From Bradyrhizobium sp. AZCC 2262 (GTDB lineage: Bacteria > Pseudomonadota > Alphaproteobacteria > Rhizobiales > Xanthobacteraceae): a DNA stretch of 64,000 nucleotides. Position numbers and translations under genes: made by a program. The notes beneath the pieces are model-generated. The model was not told the origin of the DNA, did no database searches, and worked only from the letters and a program-made list of their open reading frames with translations. Location: the NCBI RefSeq assembly GCF_036924535.1, contig NZ_JAZHRT010000001.1:372001-436000 (forward strand). Direction: 5' to 3'. How positions within the stretch are numbered: the stretch's first letter is position 1; every line of letters begins with the position of its first letter. This document shows positions 24,730 to 33,316 of the stretch, in pieces.

Positions 24730-25914
24730 TTATCGGGGAGGTGAAGTCCCACCCGATCGCGCGATCGCCGAGAACATTAGCGCGGCGACGATGCCGGACA
24801 GCAGCGAAGCCATGAGAACGCCGAGCCGGACCTGTTTCAGCACCACCTCATCGTCGAAGGCCAGCGTGCCGATGAAGAGGCTCATGGTGAAGCCGATGCC
24901 GGTCAGGATGGCCATGGCGTAGAGCTTTGTCGTGGTCGTTCCTTCCGGCATCGCAGCCAGGCCCAGCCTGATCGCAAGCATCGAAGCGACAAAGACCCCG
25001 ATCTGCTTGCCGACGAAAAGCCCAGCGATAATGCCAAGCGTTATCGGCTCCGCCAGTTTTGACAAGGTCAATCCGTGAAGCGATACGCCGGCATTCGCGA
25101 AGGCGAAAATCGGCACGATGGTGAAAATCACCCACGGCCTGAGCGCATGTTCGGTATCTTCCAGCAGGCTGTGCCCGTCATGTCTGGTCATCGGCATCGC
25201 GAGACCGACGGCGACGCCGGCCAGCGTCGCATGTACGCCGGATTTGAGTACGCAGACCCAGGTGAACAATCCCGCGATCAGATAGAACGATGGTCTGCGC
25301 ACATCGAGCAGGTTGAGAACCACGAGCGCCGCGACGCCCAGCCCGCCGAGCGCCAGCGCCGTGACCGAAAGGTCCGCGGTATAGAAGATCGCGATCACGA
25401 TGATGGCCATCAGGTCGTCGATGATCGCGAGCGCCAACAGAAAGGTCTTCAGCGAAGCCGGCACCTTGCGTCCCAGCATGGCGCAAACGCCGAGTGCAAA
25501 GGCGATGTCGGTCGCGGCCGGTATGGCCCAGCCGCGCAACGCGTCGGCATTGCCCCAGTTCACGGCGGCAAAGATCGCGGCCGGCGTGACAAAGCCGCCG
25601 AACGCGGCGATCACGGGCAATGCCGCTTTCTTTGGGCTCGCCAGCGCGCCCTCGATCGCCTCGCGCTTGATCTCGAGCCCGACCAGCAGAAAGAACACCG
25701 CCATCAGGCCGTCATTGATCCAGTGATCGATGGTCTTGCTCAGTCCGATCGTCCCGATCCGGACCTCGCCCGTCATCCGCAACAGCGCCTCGTAGGCCGG
25801 CCCGAAGGACGAGTTTGCGACGACGAGAGCCGCGATGGCGGAGAGGCCAAGAACTACGCCGCCATAGAGGCCTGTGTTGTCGGGGTAGTCAGATGCCGGA
25901 ACCTCGGCCGTCAT
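24730..25914 (-). CDS. nhaA: Na+/H+ antiporter NhaA
   Basis: The 394-residue protein has the NhaA length and topology. LEIKREAIEGAL is present, as is the conserved Asp pair in the ion path (ALAIIDDLMAIIVIAIFYT), and GWAIPAATDIAFALGV and GIGFTMSLFIGTLAF are family hallmarks. It exports sodium in exchange for protons across the inner membrane. Its start codon overlaps the stop of the upstream TetR regulator gene (25911-25914), so the two form an operon and the regulator may control it. Confidence 0.93.
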   Translation of the reverse strand: MTAEVPASDYPDNTGLYGGVVLGLSAIAALVVANSSFGPAYEALLRMTGEVRIGTIGLSKTIDHWINDGLMAVFFLLVGLEIKREAIEGALASPKKAALPVIAAFGGFVTPAAIFAAVNWGNADALRGWAIPAATDIAFALGVCAMLGRKVPASLKTFLLALAIIDDLMAIIVIAIFYTADLSVTALALGGLGVAALVVLNLLDVRRPSFYLIAGLFTWVCVLKSGVHATLAGVAVGLAMPMTRHDGHSLLEDTEHALRPWVIFTIVPIFAFANAGVSLHGLTLSKLAEPITLGIIAGLFVGKQIGVFVASMLAIRLGLAAMPEGTTTTKLYAMAILTGIGFTMSLFIGTLAFDDEVVLKQVRLGVLMASLLSGIVAALMFSAIARSGGTSPPR

Positions 25915-26549
25915 CGGCCGTCTTTGCCGGCCGTTTCGATGGCGAGTGACAGCGCAAGCTTGGTTTCCTGCACGATGTCCTCGACCAGTTCTTCCCGGCT
26001 GACATGGGCGACCTGGCCGGTGAGCAGTCCCTGTTCGGCCAGCATCACCACGCCGTGCAGCGAGGCCCAGATCTTCAGGGCGCTACGCTCGCGCAGAAGT
26101 CCCACCGCGGGGGCCTCCAGTGCCTCCATGAGGAGTTCAAAGGTCTCCATGGCTGCGCTGTGCAGCTCGCTGCCTTTCGGCGTACATGCCATGGTTCGCG
26201 ATGCGAACATGAGGCGATAGATGCCATTGCGGCGCAGGCCGAAATCCAGCGTGAGCTGTGCGAAGCGCGACAGCTTCGATTGCTTCGACGGTTTTTCGAT
26301 CGCCGCCCGCATCATGGCGCTGAACTGGCGAAACGCTTCGGCGGTGACGGCCGTCAGCAGCGTCTCACGATCGGAAAAATGCTTGTAGGGCGCCGGCTGC
26401 GAGACGCCGAGCTTTTTGGCAAGCGCGCTGATGCTGATCGCTTCCGGACCGCCCAGTTCGACTTCATGCAATGCAGCCTGAACCAGGGCATCGCGGAGAT
26501 CCCCATGGTGGTAGGCGTTCTGTGCTTTGCGTGCAGGTCGAGGCGACAT
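25911..26549 (-). CDS. TetR/AcrR-family regulator with WHG-type C-terminal domain
   Basis: The 212-residue protein starts with a TetR helix-turn-helix (about 15-62: LRDALVQAALHEVELGGPEA, ISISALAKKLGVSQPAPYKH, FSDRETLL). The C-terminal ligand domain has the WHG pattern (ALKIWASLHGVVMLAEQGLL). It is the first gene of an operon with nhaA and is divergent from the ferredoxin/P450 pair, so it may repress either side. An imperfect inverted repeat in the intergenic region (26595-26622) could be its operator. The ligand is unknown. Confidence 0.88.
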   Translation of the reverse strand: MSPRPARKAQNAYHHGDLRDALVQAALHEVELGGPEAISISALAKKLGVSQPAPYKHFSDRETLLTAVTAEAFRQFSAMMRAAIEKPSKQSKLSRFAQLTLDFGLRRNGIYRLMFASRTMACTPKGSELHSAAMETFELLMEALEAPAVGLLRERSALKIWASLHGVVMLAEQGLLTGQVAHVSREELVEDIVQETKLALSLAIETAGKDGR

Positions 26550-26594
26550 TCAGTGTCATGATCTATAACTTTTGACTTGACAGCACAACGGTGT

Positions 26595-26622
26595 CGCGAA
26601 TGTAATACGATATAACTTCGCG
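26595..26622. promoter_or_regulatory. Inverted repeat, candidate TetR operator
   Basis: CGCGAA and TTCGCG flank a 16-base AT-rich centre that is itself partly symmetrical (GTAATACGATATAAC). Its place between the TetR gene and the ferredoxin gene fits an operator for the TetR protein. Confidence 0.35.
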
Positions 26623-26712
26623 GTGTGCCGGCGGGTCTGCGCCGTCGCGCCGAAGAATGCCGACAGAAGAACACCGCGCGGCAAAGCGCGCCACACAAAG
26701 GGGAACGCTGCG

Positions 26713-26922
26713 ATGGCCGGAAAGCTGAAAATCCGCGTCGACCAGGACAAATGTCAGGGCCACGCGCGCTGCAAATCACTGGCGCCCGAACTGTTCGACC
26801 TTGACGAATTCGGCAACGCGCACGAAGTCGGCGACGGTTCCGTGCCCGCGGGCCTGGAAGACAAGGCCTGGCTCGCCCAGACCAACTGTCCCGAGATCGC
26901 GATCGAAGTGACCGAGGAATAG
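26713..26922 (+). CDS. P450-type ferredoxin, [3Fe-4S]
   Basis: The 69-residue protein has Cys14, His17, Cys20 (CQGHARC) and Cys59 (NCPE). The second cluster ligand of a 4Fe-4S site is replaced by His, which is the mark of the single-cluster ferredoxins that feed bacterial cytochromes P450. The ATG at 26713 follows AGGGGAA. The P450 gene begins 62 bases downstream on the same strand, so it is the natural redox partner. No ferredoxin reductase gene is nearby. Confidence 0.88.
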   Translation: MAGKLKIRVDQDKCQGHARCKSLAPELFDLDEFGNAHEVGDGSVPAGLEDKAWLAQTNCPEIAIEVTEE

Positions 26923-26984
26923 CCGTTCGCGAGATCGATTTAATCCATCCGGATCTGAACGAACCAAGCAGAGGAATTGCTCCA

Positions 26985-28205
26985 ATGTCCGATTCCGCCA
27001 GCATCATGCCCGAACATCCCCCGGTCACCGACTGGATCAACGATTTCGACCACACCGATCCGACCTGGACGGAAAACCCGTTCCCGATCTGGGAAAAATT
27101 GCGCGCGGCCTCGGCCGTCGTTCACACCGAGCGCTTCCTCGGCTGCTACATGCCGACCACTTACCAGGCGGTAAAGGAAATCTCCTACGATACCGACCAC
27201 TTTTCTTCCCGGCGCGTCATCGTGCGCGACGTTCGCCCGGAAATCACCGCGCGCGCGCCGCCGATCACTTCCGATCCGCCCGAGCACAAGCCTGCCAAGC
27301 AATTGCTGCTGCCGCCGTTCACGCCCGACGCGATGAAGAAGCTGGAGCCGCGGGTGCGCGCCATCTGCAATGAACTGATCGACGAGTTCATTGCCGACGG
27401 CAAATGCGACGCCGCCGCGCGCTACACCAAGCATGTTCCGGTTCGCGCCATCGCCCATATGCTCGGGATTCCGGAGAAGGACGGCGATCTCTTCATCAAG
27501 TGGATTCACGGCATCCTCGAACTCGGCATCAAGGATGACAACGCGCTGATGGAGGCGGTGAGGGAGATGACCGGCTATTTCGCTGGCCATATCGAGCATC
27601 GCAAAAACAATCCGACCGACGACCTGATCTCGACGCTGATGAACGCGAGGGACAAGGACGGAAACCCGCTGGCGGATGAGCACGTGCTGGGTTCGCTGCG
27701 GCTGCTTTTGATCGCCGGCATCGACACCACTTGGAGCGCGATCGGCTCCTCGCTGTGGCATCTGGCGAAGACTCCGGCGGACCGTGAGCGCCTCGTCAAA
27801 GAGCCCGAACTGATGCCGCTCGCAGTCGAGGAATTGCTGCGCGCCTATTCGCCGGTGACGATGGCACGCGAAGTGATGAAGGAGACGACCATCAGCGGCT
27901 GTCCGGTCAAGCCCGGCAACATGGTGCTGTTGTCGTTTCCGGCCGCCAACCGCGATCCCGCCATGTTCCCCGATGCCGACAAGGTGGTGATAGACCGCAA
28001 GGAGAATCGCCATGCCGCATTCGGCCTCGGCATTCACCGCTGCGTCGGCTCCAACCTGGCGCGCATGGAAATGACGGTTGCGATCGAGGAGTGGCTGAAG
28101 CGGATTCCGGATTTCAGGCTCGATCCGGCCGGCGAGGTCACCTGGTCGGAAGGCACCGTGCGCGGCCCGCGCCAGTTGCCCGTGCTGTTCGGCAAGGCGA
28201 GCTGA
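26985..28205 (+). CDS. Cytochrome P450
   Basis: The 406-residue soluble P450 has the I-helix oxygen-binding motif (LLLIAGIDTTWSAIG), the ExxR motif (EELLR) and the heme loop FGLGIHRCVGSNLAR with Cys353. The ATG is preceded by AGAGGA. Together with the ferredoxin upstream it forms a class I monooxygenase lacking only the reductase. The CYP family and substrate cannot be assigned. A TetR regulator is divergent and a terminator hairpin follows. Confidence 0.93.
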   Translation: MSDSASIMPEHPPVTDWINDFDHTDPTWTENPFPIWEKLRAASAVVHTERFLGCYMPTTYQAVKEISYDTDHFSSRRVIVRDVRPEITARAPPITSDPPEHKPAKQLLLPPFTPDAMKKLEPRVRAICNELIDEFIADGKCDAAARYTKHVPVRAIAHMLGIPEKDGDLFIKWIHGILELGIKDDNALMEAVREMTGYFAGHIEHRKNNPTDDLISTLMNARDKDGNPLADEHVLGSLRLLLIAGIDTTWSAIGSSLWHLAKTPADRERLVKEPELMPLAVEELLRAYSPVTMAREVMKETTISGCPVKPGNMVLLSFPAANRDPAMFPDADKVVIDRKENRHAAFGLGIHRCVGSNLARMEMTVAIEEWLKRIPDFRLDPAGEVTWSEGTVRGPRQLPVLFGKAS

Positions 28206-28225
28206 GTGCTCCGCTGATGTGGCGG

Positions 28226-28249
28226 GGAGGGCCGACGTCTCGGCCCTCC
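28226..28249. terminator. Terminator hairpin between P450 and convergent gene
   Basis: GGAGGGCCGA and TCGGCCCTCC make a perfect 10-bp stem with a 4-base loop (CGTC), followed by TTGCGTT. It sits between two convergent genes and can serve both. Confidence 0.7.
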
Positions 28250-28262
28250 TTGCGTTCGGTCG

Positions 28263-29231
28263 CTACTTGACCTCGATTTTCGCGTCGCTGGCGACCTTCT
28301 TCCAGGCTTCGATGTCGCGCGCGTTGATGTCGCGCTGCTGATCTCCGGCGATGAAATCCGCGGAGATGCCGAGTGCCAGCAGCTTTTCGACGATGTCGGG
28401 CTCGGCCAGCGACTCTTTCAACGCGTCGGAGATTTTTTGCATAACGGAAGCGGGAACGCCCGCGGGCGCATACATCACCCAGGACAGGCTCCGTTCGAAA
28501 TCGACACCTTGCTCCTTGTAGCTTGCCACGTCGGGCAGGCTCGGCGATCGTCCGCCGCAGACCGCAAGCGCCTTCAGCTTTCCATCCTTCACCAGCGGCG
28601 TCCCGGTCGCCATGTCGACCAGCCCCACCGTGATGTGCCCGCCCATCAGGTCGTTGGCGAGTTTCGCCGCGCTGCTGAACGGGACATGCTGCAGGCGGAC
28701 GCCGGCCTTCTGCGAGAGGATTTCGCCGCAGAAATGTCCGGTCGAGCCGACGCCCCAGCTTCCATACTGGATCGGCTCGCCCTTCTTCGACAGCTCGATC
28801 AGCCCGCGCAGATCGTTGGCGGCAAAATCCTTCGTTGCGATGAGCAGGATCGATGACGTTCCGATCCGTCCGATGGTGGTAAAGTCCTTAATCGGATCAT
28901 AGGGCAGGTTTGGATAGACGGCCGGCGCCAGCACATGGGTGGTCATGCCGCCGATCGTGATGGTGTAGCCATCGGGCGGGGAGGTCGCCGCCTGCTGCGC
29001 GCCGATGGTGCCCGCGGCCCCGGTGCGGTTTTCGACGTAGATGGTCTGCCCCAGGCGGTTGCCCATCCGGTCGGCAAGCAACCGGCCGAGCACGTCGCCG
29101 CCGCCACCGGCCCCGAACGGCAGCAGCATCTTGATCTTCTTGGTGGGGTAGTCGGTCGCGTCCTCGGCGCGGGCCGGGCATGCCACCGACGCGAGCGCCA
29201 GCAGCGAAAGTAATGTCGCACCCAACTTCAT
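28263..29231 (-). CDS. Tripartite tricarboxylate transporter (TctC/Bug) substrate-binding protein
   Basis: The 322-residue protein starts with a Sec signal (LGATLLSLLALASVACPARA) and then the Bug family core: YPTKKIKMLLPFGAGGGGDV, ENRTGAAGTIGAQQ and PPDGYTITIG. These periplasmic receptors bind carboxylates or aromatic acids. The membrane subunits TctA and TctB are not encoded nearby, which is usual for this expanded family. The LacI regulator gene lies directly upstream on the same strand, so the two are probably co-regulated with the divergent catabolic cluster. Confidence 0.92.
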   Translation of the reverse strand: MKLGATLLSLLALASVACPARAEDATDYPTKKIKMLLPFGAGGGGDVLGRLLADRMGNRLGQTIYVENRTGAAGTIGAQQAATSPPDGYTITIGGMTTHVLAPAVYPNLPYDPIKDFTTIGRIGTSSILLIATKDFAANDLRGLIELSKKGEPIQYGSWGVGSTGHFCGEILSQKAGVRLQHVPFSSAAKLANDLMGGHITVGLVDMATGTPLVKDGKLKALAVCGGRSPSLPDVASYKEQGVDFERSLSWVMYAPAGVPASVMQKISDALKESLAEPDIVEKLLALGISADFIAGDQQRDINARDIEAWKKVASDAKIEVK

Positions 29232-29329
29232 TTACTCACTCCCTGGGTTTCCCGTTTGTTTTTTTGTTTTGGTCGTTTCGTCGCCGGCGTTCTTCGCCGG
29301 TCGTGGAGATCGGTGACGCCGTCGCGCGA

Positions 29330-30361
29330 TCAGGGTGCGCGAGGCTTGGCGCCGGAGTGCCGAAGGATGAAACGTGTCGGCAGGTAGACCGGCCGGACCT
29401 TGCGGGCTTCGCCGCCGCCGCGAATCCGGTCGAGCAGGATGTTGGCGGCGACCCGGCCCATCTGGTCCAGATCCCACGTCAACGCCGAGACGCCCGGTGT
29501 TGCATGCCGGGCGAGATCGGTGTCGCCGATGCACACCAGCGACATGTCATCGGGATAACGGAGGCCGTTGCTGGCGAGCGCGTCCATCACGCCGGCCAGC
29601 ATGTGCGTGCCCAACGTAATGATCGCGGTCGGACGGTCGGGGCCTTGCAGCAATTGGCAGACATCGCTGAACGCAATGCTCGAGCCTTGCGTCTGCGGCC
29701 GGATCAGGTCGGGATCGACCTCGAGCTTCGCCTCGGTATGGGCCTGCCGATAGCCAGCAAGGCGTTCCGAACTCGGCAGCAACGCAGCGCGCCCGGTGAG
29801 AAGCGCGATGCGGCGATGGCCGAGCCCGATGAGATAGCGCGTGATTTCGAGGCCGCCACCGCGATGATCCGCGCGCACCGAGGGCGCGCCCGGTACCTCG
29901 CGGTCGATCGCCACGCAGGGCAGGTCCAGGTTTGCGAGCGCGCCGGTGAAGTCGGTATGGGCGTTGTCGCCGGCAAACAGCAGCAACCCGTCCATCCGCC
30001 GCCGGCGCACCGCGGACACGAACGCCGTTTCGCGGTCTTGCTCGTGCCGGGTAGCCGCAAGCATCAGCACGTAGCCGGCGCGCTGGAATTCCTCCTCCGC
30101 GCCGTTGATCATCTCGCTGTAGAGCGGGTTGGAGAGGTCGGAGACCATGCAGCCGATCGTCTTGCTCTCGCGCGAACGCAAGGCCTGCGCCGCCGAATGC
30201 GGCTCGAACCGCAGGCGGTTCACCGCCCGCATGATGCGGGCGTGCAATTCCGGGCTGATATGCGGCTCGCCGTTCATGACGCGGCTGACACTGCTGACCG
30301 ATACGCCGGCCTGGGCCGCGACGTCGCGAATTGTGGCGCGTGCAGGCTGGCGCAACGACAT
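29330..30361 (-). CDS. LacI-family transcriptional regulator
   Basis: The 343-residue protein has the LacI helix-turn-helix and hinge (TIRDVAAQAGVSVSSVSRVM, then HSAAQALRSRESKTIGCMVS) and a periplasmic-binding-protein-like effector domain to the C-terminus. It is divergent from the SDR gene cluster, and a perfect LacI-type palindrome (30486-30499) lies between. It most likely represses its own gene, the TctC gene behind it, and the SDR cluster until an effector appears. The effector is unknown. Confidence 0.92.
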   Translation of the reverse strand: MSLRQPARATIRDVAAQAGVSVSSVSRVMNGEPHISPELHARIMRAVNRLRFEPHSAAQALRSRESKTIGCMVSDLSNPLYSEMINGAEEEFQRAGYVLMLAATRHEQDRETAFVSAVRRRRMDGLLLFAGDNAHTDFTGALANLDLPCVAIDREVPGAPSVRADHRGGGLEITRYLIGLGHRRIALLTGRAALLPSSERLAGYRQAHTEAKLEVDPDLIRPQTQGSSIAFSDVCQLLQGPDRPTAIITLGTHMLAGVMDALASNGLRYPDDMSLVCIGDTDLARHATPGVSALTWDLDQMGRVAANILLDRIRGGGEARKVRPVYLPTRFILRHSGAKPRAP

Positions 30362-30485
30362 TGCAAAGCTCCCTTGAGCATCGCCGCTCGGGCGTAAGTC
30401 GGTGAAATCCTAACGCATCCTGGAAACGATATACAAGATAAATGCCTGCAAATATCTATATTGAAAAATAGTGTGAGACAAAGTA

Positions 30486-30499
30486 TGGAAACGTTTCCA
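30486..30499. promoter_or_regulatory. LacI-type operator
   Basis: TGGAAACGTTTCCA is a perfect 14-bp palindrome with the central CG typical of LacI/GalR operators. It is 124 bases from the LacI start and 85 from the SDR start. A partial copy (CTGGAAACGATATAC) lies near 30421-30435 and could be a second, weaker site. Confidence 0.72.
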
Positions 30500-30584
30500 A
30501 GAAATGCCGGGAGCAGGCAGGCACGCCTTCGTTCCCGCGATAACAAACGGCCGAATGGCCGCAGGCAGGAAACGGGACCGAGGC

Positions 30585-31382
30585 ATGACGCGGCGTGTCG
30601 AAGGAAAAGTCGCTTTGGTGACCGGCGCCGCCAACGGCATCGGTCGAAGCGCCGCCCTGCTGCTGGCGCGCGAGGGCGCGAAGATCGTCGCAACCGATCT
30701 GCAGGACGAGAACGGCGAGGGCCTGTTGCGCGAACTGCGTGCCATGGGGTGTGAGGCCGAGTACTACCACCACGACGTGACGCGCGAGGAGGACTGGCAG
30801 TCGATCGTGGCCCAGGCCCGGGCGCGGTTCGGCAGGTTAGACGTTCTCGTCAACAATGCCGGGATCTGCCTCTCGGGTCCCGTGGTCGACATGGCGTTCG
30901 CCGACTGGAAGCGGCAGGTCGCCGTCAATCTCGATGGCGTCTTCCTCGGCGTGAAGCATTCGCTTCCGCTGATGCGGGCAGGCGGGGGCGGCAGCATCAT
31001 CAACGTTTCCTCGATTGCAGGCATCAAGGCGTCGCCGAACGTCTCGGGCTATTGCGCGACCAAGGGCGGCGTGCGGCTGTTCACGAAATCGGTCGCGCTG
31101 GAATGCGCAGCCGCCAAGGATGGCGTGCGCGTCAACTCGCTGCACCCCGGCATCACCGAAACCGCCATCTGGGACACGCTGATCGGCACCGTCGAGGACG
31201 GCTCGAACGGCGGGCGGGAGCGTGGACCGACGCTGGACAAGCTCACCGAACGCGCCGTCCCGCTCGGCTACAAGGCTGCGCCTGAAGATATCGCGAACGG
31301 CATCCTGTGGCTCGCCAGCGACGAGAGCCGCTACGTCACCGGCACCGAACTCGTCATCGACGGCGGCAGGTCGATCGGCTGA
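30585..31382 (+). CDS. Short-chain dehydrogenase/reductase
   Basis: The 265-residue classical SDR has the nucleotide-binding motif TGAANGIG, NNAG (VNNAGICLSG), the catalytic Ser (INVSSIAG) and Tyr-Lys in YCATKGG. Asp after the second strand (ATDLQDENG) suggests NAD preference. I start it at ATG 30585; a longer frame reaches 30504. It is the first gene of the LacI-controlled cluster and probably oxidises a secondary alcohol in the pathway. The substrate is unknown. Confidence 0.9.
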   Translation: MTRRVEGKVALVTGAANGIGRSAALLLAREGAKIVATDLQDENGEGLLRELRAMGCEAEYYHHDVTREEDWQSIVAQARARFGRLDVLVNNAGICLSGPVVDMAFADWKRQVAVNLDGVFLGVKHSLPLMRAGGGGSIINVSSIAGIKASPNVSGYCATKGGVRLFTKSVALECAAAKDGVRVNSLHPGITETAIWDTLIGTVEDGSNGGRERGPTLDKLTERAVPLGYKAAPEDIANGILWLASDESRYVTGTELVIDGGRSIG

Positions 31383-31444
31383 ACGCCGGGGATCAAGAAG
31401 AATGAGAGGCGGGTGTTCCGCCGGCAAGCAGACGGGAGGTCGTC

Positions 31445-31978
31445 ATGAGCCGTATCTTTGGTGCAGTCTGCCAGAACGGATATATCGTGCGGGATATTCG
31501 CGCCGCCATGGATCACTGGGTCAATGTGATGGGCGTCGGGCCCCGGTACTATATCGACCGGGTCAAGACCGATTACTTCCGCCACCGGGGCAAGGACTCC
31601 GCCATGGAGATGAGCGTGGCGCTCGCCAATTCCGGCGATCTCCAGATCGAGCTGATCCAGCAGCGCAACGACGCGCCCTCGATGTACAAGGAGTTCCTCG
31701 ACTCCGGCCGCGAAGGCTTGCAGCACATGTCGTACTGGACCCGCGACTATCAGGCGCTCTACGACCGCGCGCTGTCGCTTGGTTACAAGGTCGGGCACGA
31801 AGGCCAGATCGGCGGCGAAAAGGGCTGCTTCGCCTATTTCGATACGCAAGCGCATCCCGGCACCGTTGTCGAAATTTCCGACATCAGCGGCAGCAAGGGG
31901 AGTTTCTTCGAGCATATCCGCAAGGTCGCCGCCGGTTGGGACGGCTCCGATCCGATCCGCGAAGTCGGCGGACGCTGA
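31445..31978 (+). CDS. VOC-family (glyoxalase/dioxygenase fold) protein
   Basis: The 177-residue protein contains paired beta-alpha-beta modules: QNGYIVRDIRAAMDHWVNVM at the start and GLQHMSYWTRDYQALYDRAL in the second half, ending PGTVVEISD. Metal ligands typical of VOC enzymes (the His in LQHM and the Glu in VVEIS) are present. It follows the SDR after 62 bases and probably acts on the same compound as a lyase, epimerase or dioxygenase. Confidence 0.8.
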   Translation: MSRIFGAVCQNGYIVRDIRAAMDHWVNVMGVGPRYYIDRVKTDYFRHRGKDSAMEMSVALANSGDLQIELIQQRNDAPSMYKEFLDSGREGLQHMSYWTRDYQALYDRALSLGYKVGHEGQIGGEKGCFAYFDTQAHPGTVVEISDISGSKGSFFEHIRKVAAGWDGSDPIREVGGR

Positions 31979-32065
31979 GCGATGCGCGTATCGCGCAGCA
32001 GCAGTAAGTTCGGGCCAGGGCGCGAAAGCGCGCGGCGGTAGAAAGAAACAAAAAGGAACAAGCGG

Positions 32066-32626
32066 ATGGCAAGACTTCCCCTGATCGACCCGGCGGCAAC
32101 CAGCGGCGACGTGCGCACGTCCTTTGACAGGATGCCGGTCGTCCTGAACATTTTTCGGATGATGGCGCATGCCGAGGCCAATTTCATTCCGGCGATGCGG
32201 TTCGCCAATTCGATCCTGCATCGCCAAAAACTCAGCCACGTCAATCGCGAATTGCTGATTCTTCAGGTCGCGCAGTGGGAGCACGGCGTTTATGAGTGGC
32301 GGCAGCATGTTCCGATCGCGCTCGGCGTCGGCGTCACGCAACGGCAGATCGACTGCATCGAGCAGGGCAAATACGTCGATGCCGCGTTCAGTGCCGCCGA
32401 AAACGCGCTGCTGGCGTTCGGCCGGGAAGTCATCGAGAATGTGCGTGTCGCCGAGCCGGTCTTCGCCGCCATGCGCACGCATTTCAGCGAACAGGAGATC
32501 GTCGAGTCGATCCTGGCAATCGGCTTCTACATGACCATGGCGCGCCTGACGGAGGCAACCGAGGTCGACCTCGATCCCGCCGCCGGCATGACCGTCTTCG
32601 AGAGCAGCCGGAAGCGATCGGGCTGA
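32066..32626 (+). CDS. Carboxymuconolactone decarboxylase / AhpD-like protein
   Basis: The 186-residue helical protein matches the CMD family in length and pattern: NRELLILQVAQWEHGVYEWR then QHVPIALGVGVTQRQIDCIE. The AhpD-type CxxC pair is absent, so a peroxidase-type thiol role is unlikely and a CMD-like or structural role is more plausible. It is the third gene of the cluster behind the LacI operator, after an 87-base gap. Confidence 0.8.
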   Translation: MARLPLIDPAATSGDVRTSFDRMPVVLNIFRMMAHAEANFIPAMRFANSILHRQKLSHVNRELLILQVAQWEHGVYEWRQHVPIALGVGVTQRQIDCIEQGKYVDAAFSAAENALLAFGREVIENVRVAEPVFAAMRTHFSEQEIVESILAIGFYMTMARLTEATEVDLDPAAGMTVFESSRKRSG

Positions 32627-32701
32627 CCGCGCCACATTGACCACGCCGCCGGTTGCAGCGATCATCGAGCCTTCGAGGGCAGCGATGGCGCGGAGCATGC
32701 A

Positions 32702-33127
32702 ATGACGGGTGAGCCGGGGGCGGGCGGACCGCGACCACTAGGCGAAATCGCGAGCTACCACGCCCATATCTATTACGATCCGGCGACGACGCGGGCCGAG
32801 GCCGAGCAGTTGCGCGCCTGGATCGGCGAGCGGTTCTCGGTCACGCTCGGACGCTGGCATGACGTCAAGGTCGGTCCGCACGATCAGGCCATGTATCAGG
32901 TGGCCTTTGCCCGCGAGATATTCCCCGAACTGGTGCCCTGGCTGATGCTGAACCACGGCAAATTGAGCGTTTTGGTCCATCCGAATACGACCAATCCGCG
33001 CCGGGATCATGCGGCCGACCCGATCTGGATCGGGCCGGCGCTCGCCGTGCACGCCGACAAGCTGCCGGAGCACGCCGAGATGGAAGGGGCGCCCGCACCG
33101 AATACCAATCCGGTGTTGCGGCCCTGA
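32702..33127 (+). CDS. DOPA 4,5-dioxygenase family protein
   Basis: The 141-residue protein fits the small DOPA-dioxygenase family: the HxH metal site SYHAHIYYD at the start, WHDVKVGPHDQAMYQVAF in the middle, and NHGKLSVLVHPNT. Family members in fungi open the ring of DOPA, and bacterial ones act on catechol-like compounds. This supports a catechol or related intermediate for the cluster, but the substrate is inferred only. Confidence 0.82.
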   Translation: MTGEPGAGGPRPLGEIASYHAHIYYDPATTRAEAEQLRAWIGERFSVTLGRWHDVKVGPHDQAMYQVAFAREIFPELVPWLMLNHGKLSVLVHPNTTNPRRDHAADPIWIGPALAVHADKLPEHAEMEGAPAPNTNPVLRP

Positions 33128-33316
33128 GGGCGGCCTTGCCGGGGGAATCCCGGCCCGGTTTACCATTACGTGGCTTGAATCCGTGGATTCAGCCGGTCAT
33201 GATAGCGCCGAGCGCTTGTCTCGATTATGCCTTACTTTGGATTGCATTATGGTGGGACTTATTCGGTGAATCCATTAGGAATCAGACGTGATTCCGAAGC
33301 GCCGAGCCGGGGATAG

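Noticed and set aside
26574..26606. A TTGACA...TAATAC sequence as a sigma-70 promoter for the ferredoxin gene.
   Set aside because: The spacing between the two hexamers is about 20 bases, outside the normal 16-18 range.
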